From: Planctomycetota bacterium
Lineage (GTDB): Bacteria > Planctomycetota > Planctomycetia > Pirellulales > Pirellulaceae
Direction of reading: 5' to 3'
DNA length: 34,536 nucleotides
Assembly: GCA_003671195.1 (NCBI GenBank)
Contig: QWPJ01000199.1
Location: 1-34,536 of the forward strand
The notes beneath the pieces were generated by a model that worked only from the letters and a program-made list of their open reading frames with translations, made no database searches and was not told the origin of the DNA. Below, piece after piece: positions 17,271-25,491 of the stretch (position 1 is the stretch's first letter; each line of letters starts with the position of its first letter). The position numbers and the translations under genes were made by a program.

Positions 17271-17428
17271 GAAAAACGACCGAATTTTCCCGACCGACTC
17301 CGCTACAAAGCGCCGCAAAATCCAGATGTGTCGAATCTAGCTTCTAGGTTCTCTTTGACATCCTCCCAAGAGCGATCAAACTAGAGCCCAAGCCAACAAA
17401 ACCGTAACCCATCCAAGACACCTACCCC

Positions 17429-19951
17429 ATGAATACCCCCTTTGCACTCCGTTTTGCTTGCTCGATCGTCCTTGCTTGGTTGATAAGCCAACCGACGCTG
17501 GGCCAACCTTTCCCAAACCGCAAATACGGACAAGAAGACAAATTCCGCCAACTCGAGGAAATCCTCCCAACCCCAAATTCTTACCGAGCCGCCAATGGCG
17601 AACCGGGACCCGACTATTGGCAGCAGCGTGTCGATTACACCATCGATGTCCGACTCGATGAGTCCCAGAACCAAATCCACGGGTCTGAAACAATCCGTTA
17701 TCGAAACCAATCGCCACACGCCCTGCGGTACCTGTGGATCCAACTCGATCCGAATCTCTTTGCCTCCGACTCCGATGCGAACCGATTGAGGTCAGGGAGA
17801 ATCGGATTCGGAAACCGAGCCACGATGTCCGAGATCGATGCGATCCTCGAACGCCAATCCTTCGACGGCCGATGCGTCATCGAAAGTGTCACAGATGCTC
17901 AAGCAAACCGGCTAGAGACATTCACCGTCGATACGATGATGCGCATCGATCTACCCGAGCCACTCCTGAGCGGCCAGGAATTCTCGATGAAAATCAAGTG
18001 GTCTTATCGGATCAACAACTCGAAGTACATCGGCGGGCGAACCGGCTACGAGATGTTTGAAAAAGATGGCAATGCCATCTACGAAATCGCCCAATGGTTC
18101 CCCCGACTGGCGGCTTTTACGGACGTAACCGGTTGGCAGCACAAGCAGTATTTAGGCCAAGGTGAGTTCACGCTCGAATTTGGAGACTACTTGGTGCGGA
18201 TCACGGCACCTGCCGACCATATCGTTGCTGCTACAGGCGAGTTGCAAAATCCAAACGAAGTGCTCACCGACGAGCAACGGAAACGACTTGAACAAGCTCG
18301 CACGGCCGATAAGCCGGTTTGGATCGTCACTCCGGAGGAGGCCAAAGAAAACGAAAAGGAAAAAACCGACCAGACCAAAACCTGGATTTTCCGCGCCGAA
18401 GCCGTCCGCGATTTCGCTTTCGCCACAAGTAGGAAGTTTATCTGGGATGCCCAAGGCCATCGTGTCAATGACAACGAAGTGATCGCCATGAGCTATTACC
18501 CCAACGAAGGCGAGCCGCTTTGGAGCAAGTACTCGACGCACGCGATCATCCATACGTTGAATGTCTACAGTCGCTACACGTTCGATTACCCCTATCCCGT
18601 CGCGATCAGCGTCAATGGGCCTGTCGGGGGCATGGAATATCCGATGATCTGTTTCAACGGTCCAAGACCTCGCGAAGATGGGACTTATTCCTCTGCGACC
18701 AAATACGACCTGATTACGGTCATCATCCATGAAGTAGGTCACAACTATTTTCCGATGATCGTCAATAGCGACGAGCGGCAATGGTCCTGGATGGATGAGG
18801 GTCTCAATACCTTCTTGCAGTACCTTGCCGAACAGGAATGGGAGCAAGACTACCCGTCCCAACGAGGGGAACCGGAATTGATCGTCCCGTATATGCAAAG
18901 CACGAATCAAGTCCCGATCATGACCAACAGCGAATCGATCATGCAGTTTGGACCCAACGCGTACAGCAAGCCTGCAACGGCTTTGAATATCTTGAGGGAG
19001 ACGATTCTAGGGCGAGAGCTTTTCGATTTTGCGTTCAAGGAGTACGCGCGTCGATGGAAGTTCAAGCGTCCGATGCCGGCGGATTTCTTCCGGACGATGG
19101 AAGACGCCACAGCCAGGGATCTTGATTGGTTCTGGCGAGGTTGGTTCTATACCACCGACCACTGCGATATCGCGTTGGACAAGATCGACGTCTACATGGT
19201 CGATCGCCGCACGCCGGATGAAATCGCAGCCGATGAGAAGAACAAGAAAGAGGCACAGTTGCCGACGCTCTCGAAGAAGCGAAACAAGGAGCTGGTCAAA
19301 CGAGCCGATCAGTTCCCTGAGCTCAAGGATTTCTACAACCAGTACGATCCCCGAGCCGTGACCGACGAGCAACGGGCTGCTTATCAAAAATCGCTCGAGC
19401 AGATGACCGAACATGAAAAAGAGCTGTTGGCCAACACCGATCGATTTTACCGACTTCAATTTCGAAATGTCGGGGGCTTGGTGATGCCTATTATCGTTTT
19501 GCTGACCCACGAGGACGGATCGACTAAAGAGATTCGGATTCCAGCCGAAGCTTGGCGAGTCGATGCAACGGTGTGCGACACGCTGGTGATCACCGCCGAG
19601 CCGATCGTCAAATTCGAGCTCGACCCATACCGCGAGACCGCCGACATCAATCGGGACAACAATCACTTCCCACCGGTGCTTGAACCGACCAGATTCCAAT
19701 TGTTCAAATCGCAGCGCAGGGGATCGGAGGACAATCCAATGTCCCGAGCCAAACGGGCACAAGAGGCCAAGGAGGCACAGCAGGCTAAGGAAGCACAGCA
19801 AGCTAAGGAAGCTAAGGAAGCTAAAGAGGCTAATGAGCCATCTAAGGAGGTCACGGACAAGCAGCCGCAAGCACCAGACCAGGGTGGGCTTGGAGCGAAG
19901 AAGAAGCAAGAGAAGAAAAAGAAGAAACGCCAGCTTAGCCCTGGAGTTTGA
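17429..19951 (+). CDS. Exported M1-family zinc metallopeptidase
   Basis: An 840-aa protein with a signal peptide (hydrophobic about 8-20, TLGQ cleavage region). The M1 zinc site is complete: HEVGH at 434-438 and Glu457 in WMDEGLNTF, giving the exact HExxH-x18-E spacing. The exopeptidase motif GxMEN appears as GGMEY (400-404), and FGPNAYSKPATALNILRE supplies the usual tyrosine/lysine segment near 510-530. Residues about 60-330 are the beta-sheet N-terminal domain. It should release N-terminal residues from peptides in the periplasm or at the surface; specificity is unknown. The C-terminus is a long charged tail with Ala/Lys/Glu/Gln repeats ending in Lys-rich sequence. DUF6702 follows after three bases, so the two are probably co-transcribed. 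Confidence 0.93.
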   Translation: MNTPFALRFACSIVLAWLISQPTLGQPFPNRKYGQEDKFRQLEEILPTPNSYRAANGEPGPDYWQQRVDYTIDVRLDESQNQIHGSETIRYRNQSPHALRYLWIQLDPNLFASDSDANRLRSGRIGFGNRATMSEIDAILERQSFDGRCVIESVTDAQANRLETFTVDTMMRIDLPEPLLSGQEFSMKIKWSYRINNSKYIGGRTGYEMFEKDGNAIYEIAQWFPRLAAFTDVTGWQHKQYLGQGEFTLEFGDYLVRITAPADHIVAATGELQNPNEVLTDEQRKRLEQARTADKPVWIVTPEEAKENEKEKTDQTKTWIFRAEAVRDFAFATSRKFIWDAQGHRVNDNEVIAMSYYPNEGEPLWSKYSTHAIIHTLNVYSRYTFDYPYPVAISVNGPVGGMEYPMICFNGPRPREDGTYSSATKYDLITVIIHEVGHNYFPMIVNSDERQWSWMDEGLNTFLQYLAEQEWEQDYPSQRGEPELIVPYMQSTNQVPIMTNSESIMQFGPNAYSKPATALNILRETILGRELFDFAFKEYARRWKFKRPMPADFFRTMEDATARDLDWFWRGWFYTTDHCDIALDKIDVYMVDRRTPDEIAADEKNKKEAQLPTLSKKRNKELVKRADQFPELKDFYNQYDPRAVTDEQRAAYQKSLEQMTEHEKELLANTDRFYRLQFRNVGGLVMPIIVLLTHEDGSTKEIRIPAEAWRVDATVCDTLVITAEPIVKFELDPYRETADINRDNNHFPPVLEPTRFQLFKSQRRGSEDNPMSRAKRAQEAKEAQQAKEAQQAKEAKEAKEANEPSKEVTDKQPQAPDQGGLGAKKKQEKKKKKRQLSPGV
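19762..19836. repeat. Short tandem repeat encoding the AKEAQQ/AKEAKE tail of the peptidase
   Basis: Repeats of GCTAAGGAA and GCACAGCAG/GCACAGCAA, nine-base units in multiples of three, encode an Ala/Lys/Glu/Gln-rich stretch in the C-terminal tail of the M1 peptidase. Copy-number change would alter only tail length. Confidence 0.75.
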
Positions 19952-19954
19952 CCA

Positions 19955-20638
19955 ATGCTTAGCGACGAAAGCTCAGAGATCATGGGGATAGCGAATCGAA
20001 TCTGTTTTTTTGGTGGCTTGCTTTGGATCGCGTTGGGATGGGTCGGTGCGCAGGCTAGTCATCCGTTCCACGTTTGTATTGGCCAGATGCGACACAACGC
20101 CGAGAGTGGCACTTGGGAAGTTTCTCTGCGGATGCACCCGCGCGATTTGGAATTGGCGTTATCGGATTTGCACAAGGAGAGTGTTGCAAGAGAGTCCGAG
20201 AACTTTTCCAAGGTGGCGGTTGACTTCTTGGAAAACCAATTCTTTTTGATCAGTCTTTCTGAGACGTTGAGTGCAAAAGAGATCGCTGAGCAGATATCGG
20301 GATTGGAGCCGATGAGATCTTTGGAGCGGAAATCCAACAGTTCAAGCGACACCGATGGGAAGAGAAAGCTTCCTAGAGAGAGCAGATCGACGTTGCAGTG
20401 GGTAGGTATGGAGAGCGAACGGGGTTGGTTGTGGATCCATATGGAGCTTGTCCCTCCTGCGTCTGCACCGTCCGATGGGAAGCTGTATTTGGTGCATCGT
20501 ATATTTCTCGACCGGATCGAGATGCAAGAGAACAGCGTCGCGATCTTGCATGCACCGGGTAGTCGAGGTTCCTTGCAATTCAAAAAAGGGGAGTCGATCA
20601 AGCCGTTGACAGTACCGGTTGAGGTTGCGCCTAATTAG
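19955..20638 (+). CDS. DUF6702-family exported protein
   Basis: A 227-aa protein starting three bases after the peptidase stop. It has a hydrophobic N-terminal segment ending in GAQA and then SHPFHVCIGQMRHN, followed by EVSLRMHPRDLELAL; this HPFHV plus 'DLE-AL' pattern is typical of DUF6702 proteins. Members often sit next to M1 peptidases, as here, suggesting they assist export or activity of the peptidase, but the function is unproven. It is longer than the usual 160-170 residues because of a Ser/Lys/Arg-rich insertion around residues 118-145. ATG 19982 would place the signal peptide closer to the N-terminus and is a credible alternative start. Confidence 0.8.
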   Translation: MLSDESSEIMGIANRICFFGGLLWIALGWVGAQASHPFHVCIGQMRHNAESGTWEVSLRMHPRDLELALSDLHKESVARESENFSKVAVDFLENQFFLISLSETLSAKEIAEQISGLEPMRSLERKSNSSSDTDGKRKLPRESRSTLQWVGMESERGWLWIHMELVPPASAPSDGKLYLVHRIFLDRIEMQENSVAILHAPGSRGSLQFKKGESIKPLTVPVEVAPN

Positions 20639-20898
20639 CAGCCCATCCGGGTCCATCCGCGTGCATCACATTGCATTCTGCCTCTCACTGTTTTTCCTTT
20701 GTCTGTCTTTCTGTCTCTGTGTCCTTTGTGTCTCTGTGTTTCAACTCTGCATTTAAAATACGTTTGCACGACATGGGTGCCAAATAGCAACTTCCTCGCC
20801 GTTGGCTGCGGGTTAAACGATTGTTCGTACTTCCGCTCGAATTTCGTCGTACTCGTACTCAGCGAAGCGGTACTCACACTTGGCAAACGCGAACAAAT
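20639..20898. other. Non-coding gap with pyrimidine-rich tract and a GTACTC repeat remnant
   Basis: No gene is supported here. About 20660-20755 is a strand-asymmetric C/T/G-rich tract with repeated TCTGT and CTCTGTGT words. From 20795 a 35-base sequence beginning CTCGCCGTTGGCTGCGGG matches the sequence at 30790, and is followed by a short GTACTCGTACTC block at about 20853-20875, so this is a degraded or partial copy of the repeat family found at 30408-30838. Confidence 0.7.
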
Positions 20899-20977
20899 TT
20901 GACAACATTGCACGCGTTAATGGTATATTGAAGCTGTCGGTGCCAAAACTCGTTACCCCGCTGGAGCTGATAGGAGG
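20899..20977 (+). promoter_or_regulatory. Promoter-like elements and strong ribosome-binding site of the small antitoxin-like gene
   Basis: TTGACA at 20899-20904 and TATATT at 20924-20929 resemble sigma70 hexamers, although the 19-base spacing is long. AGGAGG at 20972-20977 lies eight bases before ATG 20986, the strongest Shine-Dalgarno sequence noticed in the window. It decides the start at 20986 over the upstream GTG codons. Confidence 0.5.
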
Positions 20978-20985
20978 TGGTGACA

Positions 20986-21204
20986 ATGACGAATGACCCT
21001 GTTCTCGAAGAAGTACGTCGTGTCCGAAAGCTTATCTCGAATGAAATCGGTCCCAATTTGGAGGGACTCGTCGAGCACTACGCGAAATATGACTCAAAGT
21101 TCAAGGGCAAGGCCATTGACGCGACAGACCGACGACCAAAGCATTGCATCGAAGTTGCCGATCAGCCTGTTTCTGATGGTGGCTCTATCCCGGCGACTCG
21201 ATGA
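20986..21204 (+). CDS. Small antitoxin-like protein (DPVxEEVRxxR family), no toxin partner seen
   Basis: A 72-aa hydrophilic protein beginning MTNDPVLEEVRRVRKLIS and continuing LEGLVEHYAKY. This 'DP-xx-EVR-xxR-xIS ... LV-HY' layout recurs in short, strongly translated ORFs of cyanobacteria and planctomycetes that resemble type II antitoxins. I recognise the pattern but cannot name a characterised member. A strong AGGAGG site and a promoter-like sequence precede it, unlike its neighbours. No toxin gene follows: downstream is a 24-bp palindrome and then a convergent gene. It is flanked on the left by a dispersed-repeat remnant, which fits a mobile or recently acquired locus. It could be an orphan antitoxin, a solitary regulator, or a relic of a two-gene module. 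Confidence 0.6.
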   Translation: MTNDPVLEEVRRVRKLISNEIGPNLEGLVEHYAKYDSKFKGKAIDATDRRPKHCIEVADQPVSDGGSIPATR

Positions 21205-21233
21205 ATGCTCGGAGTTCGTGCCTCGCATCGGAT

Positions 21234-21257
21234 TTCGTCGTACTCGAGCACGACGAA
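21234..21257. repeat. 24-bp near-perfect palindrome
   Basis: The arms TTCGTCGTACTC and GAGCACGACGAA form an inverted repeat with one mismatched pair and a central CTCGAG. It lies between the stop codons of the convergent genes at 20986-21204 and 21275-23113. It could act as a bidirectional transcription barrier or a protein-binding site; no T-run accompanies it. Its first half (TTTCGTCGTACTCG) also occurs at about 20846-20859 in the neighbouring repeat remnant. Confidence 0.75.
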
Positions 21258-21274
21258 GAGCCAGAACAAAGCGA

Positions 21275-23113
21275 TCAAGGATCGAGGTTGGCATCAAGTC
21301 GCAACCGCAAGCGAGCTTGGTCTTGGAACTCTAAGCTCATATCCATGCGTTTGACGAGTCCAAGAATCAGCATCAGCGTATCGAACTCCCGTTTGGCCTC
21401 GATGCGTGTTGTGCCTTTTTCGACCATGTTCTGCGCGATGATCGGATTGCTATTGATCTGCAACGCTTTCTGAATCGATGCCCCATCGGCCTCTAGCCGA
21501 GTCTGCACTTGTGCGGTTTGCGAACCGGTATCCACCGGGTTTTGCCCAAGGATCGATTTGGCACAATCGACCGAACTGCAGAGCACCACCCTATTGTCGA
21601 GGAACGCTAAGGTGGGCTGGAAATTGAACTGGATCGGAAGTCCATCGGGATACTTGCGATCCTCTTCGACGATAAATTGCGAAGTGTAAATCGATACCCC
21701 ATTTTGCTGAATCGTGTCCTGTTCCAATTGAGGCTGTCCTTCCTGAGCTCCAGCCACGTTCAGGAACCCGATGAAACTCTGGAAGGTTCTCTTCAACTCC
21801 CTTTGCAGTTTCGCTGGTTCCTTCAACCGTGCTATCATCCCGAAGCTAGGTAGCTGAATGGTGGGTTTCAATGCAGCTTGGTCGAAACTTCGCTCGGCTG
21901 CAAAAATTTGCAACTCTGGCTCAATCGCAGTGAGAATATCGCTTCCGAAATCTTTGCCCGCGAAAATGGTCGTCAATGTGTTGTCTGCCTGTGCCAATTG
22001 GTCGTTGACGTCCTGATTGAACAAATCGCCGGCTCGGAGCCACATTTGGGCTAAGTCTCGGTAGGTGGATAGTGTGGCAAGTGAGCCTGGGACCTTCGGC
22101 CAATTCGGTGCCCGTCCTTTGGCATCAGGCCCCACGTAATGCTGCCTTGCTTGGCCGTACCAAGCAGGATCTGAGGGACTTTGAATCTCTAGAGCGATCC
22201 CTTGCTCATCCATCGTCATCGACGCATGCATCACCTGCGCGTTTGCAAGAACACTCAGGACCCCTCCGAGGATCAACTCAGCACCGAAGTCGTTGGCTTG
22301 TCCACGGAACAGGTCGTTGTTTTTCATCTGCTCTCGGATACGGGCAAGATCGATCCATAACTCGGCCATCGATCCTGTTGCCTGTAGTTTGTTGCTGGCT
22401 TCTTGATACCAAGGAGCTTGCGATAGCCCTTTGCGATTGTCGAGTTTGTGATCGACGACGGCTTTGGCAAAATCGCCTTGGTTGGTCACGAGGACCCAAG
22501 ATCCCAGTTTCACAAAGATTCCGTTTTGAATTTTATAGGCTTGCACCCCCCGATACTCGGTCGACATGATCGGGTCTGGATTGCCCTTGGACTTGGCGTC
22601 CTTTCGCAAGTAATCGAACGCTTTATCGATGTAGTCATCGAGCCATTGCTCGCTGCGTGTGTTCAGCATCAATGCCACGGCTTGGGTCTGCGAATCGATG
22701 GCCACGTACGCACCGCGGTCGCTTAGGTCCTTGGCGAGTTGATCGAGTTTGAGCCCTAGGGCGATTTCGGCGATGGTGATCCCACTGCGGACCTGTAGAG
22801 CTTGAGGGCTGCGCCAGAGTCTTTTAAAACTCTCCGTTTCGACCCAACGTGTTCTCAAAGGGTGTTCGAGCCATTGCTCGACCGGGGCGATTTTCCCGAA
22901 CAGCACCGTGGTTTCCGGGAGCCAATCGGCAATTTGGTTTTCCGAATCGGTTTGGACCGAAGGGCTAGTACCTTTCGGTTCGTTATCCTGAGCGCAAAGA
23001 ACCCCGGATAGGCTTCCGCTGAGGTTCGCTACAAGGACACTTGTCGGCAGGAACAACGACCACCCTAGGCAAGCAAGCAAGTGGGTTTTGATCTTAAGAT
23101 CTATAAGGAGCAT
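21275..23113 (-). CDS. Large secreted protein of unknown function (DUF3352-like layout)
   Basis: A 612-aa protein. ATG 23113 is chosen because it begins a signal peptide (MLLIDLKIKTHLLACLGW, hydrophobic to about residue 35); the frame is open to a TTG at 23131. After the signal peptide come WLPETTVLFGKI, then long alternating helix/strand segments with YRGVQAYKIQNG and GSWVLVTNQGDFAKAVVDH, a layout seen in secreted DUF3352-type proteins that monitor trial values in repeated domains; membership is tentative. No catalytic motif is visible. It sits 25 bases downstream of the kinase gene on the same strand and is probably co-transcribed with it, so it could be a target or partner of the kinase. 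That link is inference only. Confidence 0.75.
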   Translation of the reverse strand: MLLIDLKIKTHLLACLGWSLFLPTSVLVANLSGSLSGVLCAQDNEPKGTSPSVQTDSENQIADWLPETTVLFGKIAPVEQWLEHPLRTRWVETESFKRLWRSPQALQVRSGITIAEIALGLKLDQLAKDLSDRGAYVAIDSQTQAVALMLNTRSEQWLDDYIDKAFDYLRKDAKSKGNPDPIMSTEYRGVQAYKIQNGIFVKLGSWVLVTNQGDFAKAVVDHKLDNRKGLSQAPWYQEASNKLQATGSMAELWIDLARIREQMKNNDLFRGQANDFGAELILGGVLSVLANAQVMHASMTMDEQGIALEIQSPSDPAWYGQARQHYVGPDAKGRAPNWPKVPGSLATLSTYRDLAQMWLRAGDLFNQDVNDQLAQADNTLTTIFAGKDFGSDILTAIEPELQIFAAERSFDQAALKPTIQLPSFGMIARLKEPAKLQRELKRTFQSFIGFLNVAGAQEGQPQLEQDTIQQNGVSIYTSQFIVEEDRKYPDGLPIQFNFQPTLAFLDNRVVLCSSVDCAKSILGQNPVDTGSQTAQVQTRLEADGASIQKALQINSNPIIAQNMVEKGTTRIEAKREFDTLMLILGLVKRMDMSLEFQDQARLRLRLDANLDP

Positions 23114-23138
23114 GAGAATACCGGACTGCAATCGAGAA

Positions 23139-24662
23139 CTATTGCTGCGGCGCGGTATCGACAGGTTTGTTGGTCAGGTGCACCAAGGCTTCCCGCAATT
23201 CACGAACCTTCAGCGGCATCGGGATCAGTACATGTCGATCCGAAGTGTTTGCACCTCGAACGATGTGCTGTTGCTTTGGATCGACCAGCAGTATAGCCGG
23301 AATCTGCTTGGTGTGCTCGTCGGATACGAAGCGATTGAATGCATCGAGCGCGTCATTGCCCAGGTTCGTCGCGCTGAGGATCAGGCAATTGGCGGGGTTG
23401 GATTCGTCGGGAGAGAATTTCGCTAAAGCTCGCTCCGGATCGCTGTAAACGAGCACACGGTAGCCGCGTTTTTTGAGTTTCTCACGCAGCAGATCCTGGA
23501 GCTCTGCTCGATTCTCAACGATCAAAACCGTCTTTCCTTGACCTTCGAGAATATCCTCCGGTTCCAACACATCGGCCGGTACAACGGAGCCTGCCTGCGT
23601 GGGTGTTTGCTTGCCATCGGTTAGCCCGGGATTGTCTATTTCACGCTGAAGTTTTTTAAGCGCCGCATCGACGTCGGCTAGGATCTGTCCTGGGTTTTGA
23701 TACCGTTTCTCAGGATTAAACTCCATGGCTTTGTGGCAGATAGCATAAATGGTATCTGGAAGTCCTGGAGTAACCTCGTGGAGCGATGGGATCTCGACGA
23801 ATCGGGTGATGTTCAATCGCATCAGACGGTCTCGAGTCTCGACCAGCGGAGCTCGCCCCGAAACGATGTGATAAAACATGCAACCGACGAAGTAGATGTC
23901 GCTTCGATGGTCGCCTTTGCGTACCGCGGTGCCTCGTTCGAGGGCTGCATAGTCGATCGCCCGAGCACTCGGGCAATCGGCAATCGCTTCGGGCGACGAT
24001 GTGTCGGCCAATGCCGCCAATCCAAAATCCACCAGCTTGCAACGACCACTGGAATGGACAAGGACGTTGGAGAGTTTCAAGTCTCGGTGGGTGATCCCCT
24101 TTTGGAAGGCGAAATCCAAACCCGAACAAATATCATGCATGATCTTCAAAGCATGAATTGCCTCGAACGTCCCTCGGATCTTGAGGATCTCCCGGAGGGT
24201 CTCGCCCTCGACGAATTCCATGACCAGATAAGGAGCACGCGGATCGTTGACGATGTCGTAAATGGTAACGATGTTCGGATGACGCAGTTCCAAGCCCATG
24301 CGTCCTTCGCGCAGGAACTGCTCGATCTGGACGACTTGGTCGCGGTGCCGACGGCGCAAGACCTTCACCGCAACGACTTTGCCCGTCTCGCGATGCACGG
24401 CCCGGAAAACTCGGGCAAACGTTCCGGCACCGATCATGTAAAGGACCTTGTAGGGTCCGTAGAAGTACCCGAGCCGCTCTCCGGTGAGCATCCGTTCCAA
24501 CTGAAAGTTGGTGATGATTCCTTTGCGAAGCAGATGCGATTTGACCTCTTCGAAGGTGACTTGCTCTGTACGCAGTTCCCCCCACAAGCGATCGATCTGA
24601 GCAGGCGTGGCGAGCTCAAGATCGATGCAGCGTTGGGTCAGGGATCGGGGCGTGAACTCCAT
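23139..24662 (-). CDS. Ser/Thr protein kinase with C-terminal receiver-like domain
   Basis: A 507-aa cytoplasmic protein. Residues 1-68 form a small helical planctomycete-type N-terminal domain. The kinase domain (about 71-335) is complete: GAGTFARVF (78-86), Lys100 in VAVKVL, Glu119 in FLREGRM, HRDLKLSN (192-199) and DFG (212-214), with YAALERG as an APE variant and SDIYFVGCMFY (254-264). A linker leads to a response-regulator-like domain (about 377-497), beginning KTVLIVENRAELQDLL and ending with VRELREALVHL. At the phosphoacceptor position the sequence is LILSAT, so the usual aspartate seems replaced by Ser430 or Ala431 and the domain is probably not phosphorylated in the normal way. ATG 24662 gives a sensible N-terminus; the frame is open to a TTG at 24758. 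No membrane segment is seen. Confidence 0.92.
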   Translation of the reverse strand: MEFTPRSLTQRCIDLELATPAQIDRLWGELRTEQVTFEEVKSHLLRKGIITNFQLERMLTGERLGYFYGPYKVLYMIGAGTFARVFRAVHRETGKVVAVKVLRRRHRDQVVQIEQFLREGRMGLELRHPNIVTIYDIVNDPRAPYLVMEFVEGETLREILKIRGTFEAIHALKIMHDICSGLDFAFQKGITHRDLKLSNVLVHSSGRCKLVDFGLAALADTSSPEAIADCPSARAIDYAALERGTAVRKGDHRSDIYFVGCMFYHIVSGRAPLVETRDRLMRLNITRFVEIPSLHEVTPGLPDTIYAICHKAMEFNPEKRYQNPGQILADVDAALKKLQREIDNPGLTDGKQTPTQAGSVVPADVLEPEDILEGQGKTVLIVENRAELQDLLREKLKKRGYRVLVYSDPERALAKFSPDESNPANCLILSATNLGNDALDAFNRFVSDEHTKQIPAILLVDPKQQHIVRGANTSDRHVLIPMPLKVRELREALVHLTNKPVDTAPQQ

Positions 24663-24817
24663 GGATCGATCGGATCGTTGTAAGAGGGATGTCGGATTAC
24701 TTTTAGAGTAAGCAGAATCGATGCGTCGGGCAAACGCTAAGCTCGACTGCGGCTGCAAATCCCCTGGAATATTTGGACGTTGTCCGCCTTGAAGCTCCCA
24801 GGAAACTCCCAGGAAGC

Positions 24818-25129
24818 TTAGGAGGCATCCGGACCGAATTCTTCATCGGAGAAATCGCTGGCCTGGCGTTGCAACTCGTCTCGTTCCCGCCGGGTCGCTT
24901 CCAAATCAAATACGAGGTACTTCATATCCAACCGCAGTTGGCCGATCGATTCCTGGACCATCTGAAGGATTTTTCGGCGACGATTCGTGCTTTCGAGAAC
25001 CCGTTGAAACAACGGTTGCAGGAGGAGTTTGGTCTCGGTCGAAAGTCCGTCGATCGCCTCTTGCATCTCGGTGAGTTCCGCGGGGAGTTCCAGGGTGGGA
25101 AGTTCCGAAATAGTCGATTTCGTGTTCAT
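24818..25129 (-). CDS. Small coiled-coil protein of unknown function
   Basis: A 103-aa acidic, mostly helical protein starting MNTKSTISELPTLELP. Residues about 40-95 (LLLQPLFQRVLESTNRRRKI through ATRRERDELQRQ) have heptad-like hydrophobic spacing typical of a coiled coil. The C-terminus is acidic (DFSDEEFGPDAS). No catalytic motif, signal peptide or membrane segment is visible. ATG 25198 would add 23 residues, but that extension looks like untranslated sequence. The gene lies 155 bases upstream of the kinase gene on the same strand and could be in the same transcription unit. Not recognised beyond this. Confidence 0.7.
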   Translation of the reverse strand: MNTKSTISELPTLELPAELTEMQEAIDGLSTETKLLLQPLFQRVLESTNRRRKILQMVQESIGQLRLDMKYLVFDLEATRRERDELQRQASDFSDEEFGPDAS

Positions 25130-25491
25130 TTCAATGCTTTCAATACTATCCAACGGGAGGAGGGCAAAGTTCGTCTGGTGGCTCGTAGGCCTGAGCATGT
25201 GGGCTTAAACGGTCATGTCTGTAACGGTGATGTCTGTAACGGGCAGGGGCAGCACTTAAAAAAAACTCAAGTTGTCCGGTGCGGCTGCCGAAGGCTGATC
25301 GTCGACGGTCTAGAATGCTTCGTAAACCCTTACTAGTCAAGAATTTATACAATCGGCCCATCCGTTACATTCGGTACCATCGACACCCCTTGGCCAGGTC
25401 GAACGCTCGCCAGATTCGACTAGAGAATTTCCCCAAGTCTTGATAGAAGCAATAGTTGCGTCAACGGAATCCCCCCTGAGAGCCTGTGCGT
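25130..25491. other. Intergenic region between divergent genes
   Basis: No gene or RNA is recognised in these 362 bases. Two copies of TGTCTGTAACGG (25216-25227 and 25231-25242) form a 15-base direct repeat, followed by an A-run near 25257. The region must hold promoters for the minus-strand coiled-coil/kinase genes and for the plus-strand gene at 25492, but I see no convincing hexamer pair. Confidence 0.5.

Noticed and set aside
17066..17428. Riboswitch on the plus strand upstream of the M1 peptidase
   Set aside because: Cobalamin, SAM, TPP, glycine, c-di-GMP and fluoride signatures were looked for and not found. The promoter-like sequence and T-run fit a minus-strand transcript instead.
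20635..20913. Minus-strand frame of about 92 codons
   Set aside because: It spans the pyrimidine-rich tract and repeat remnant and looks like a translation of low-complexity sequence; no start signal or homology pattern.
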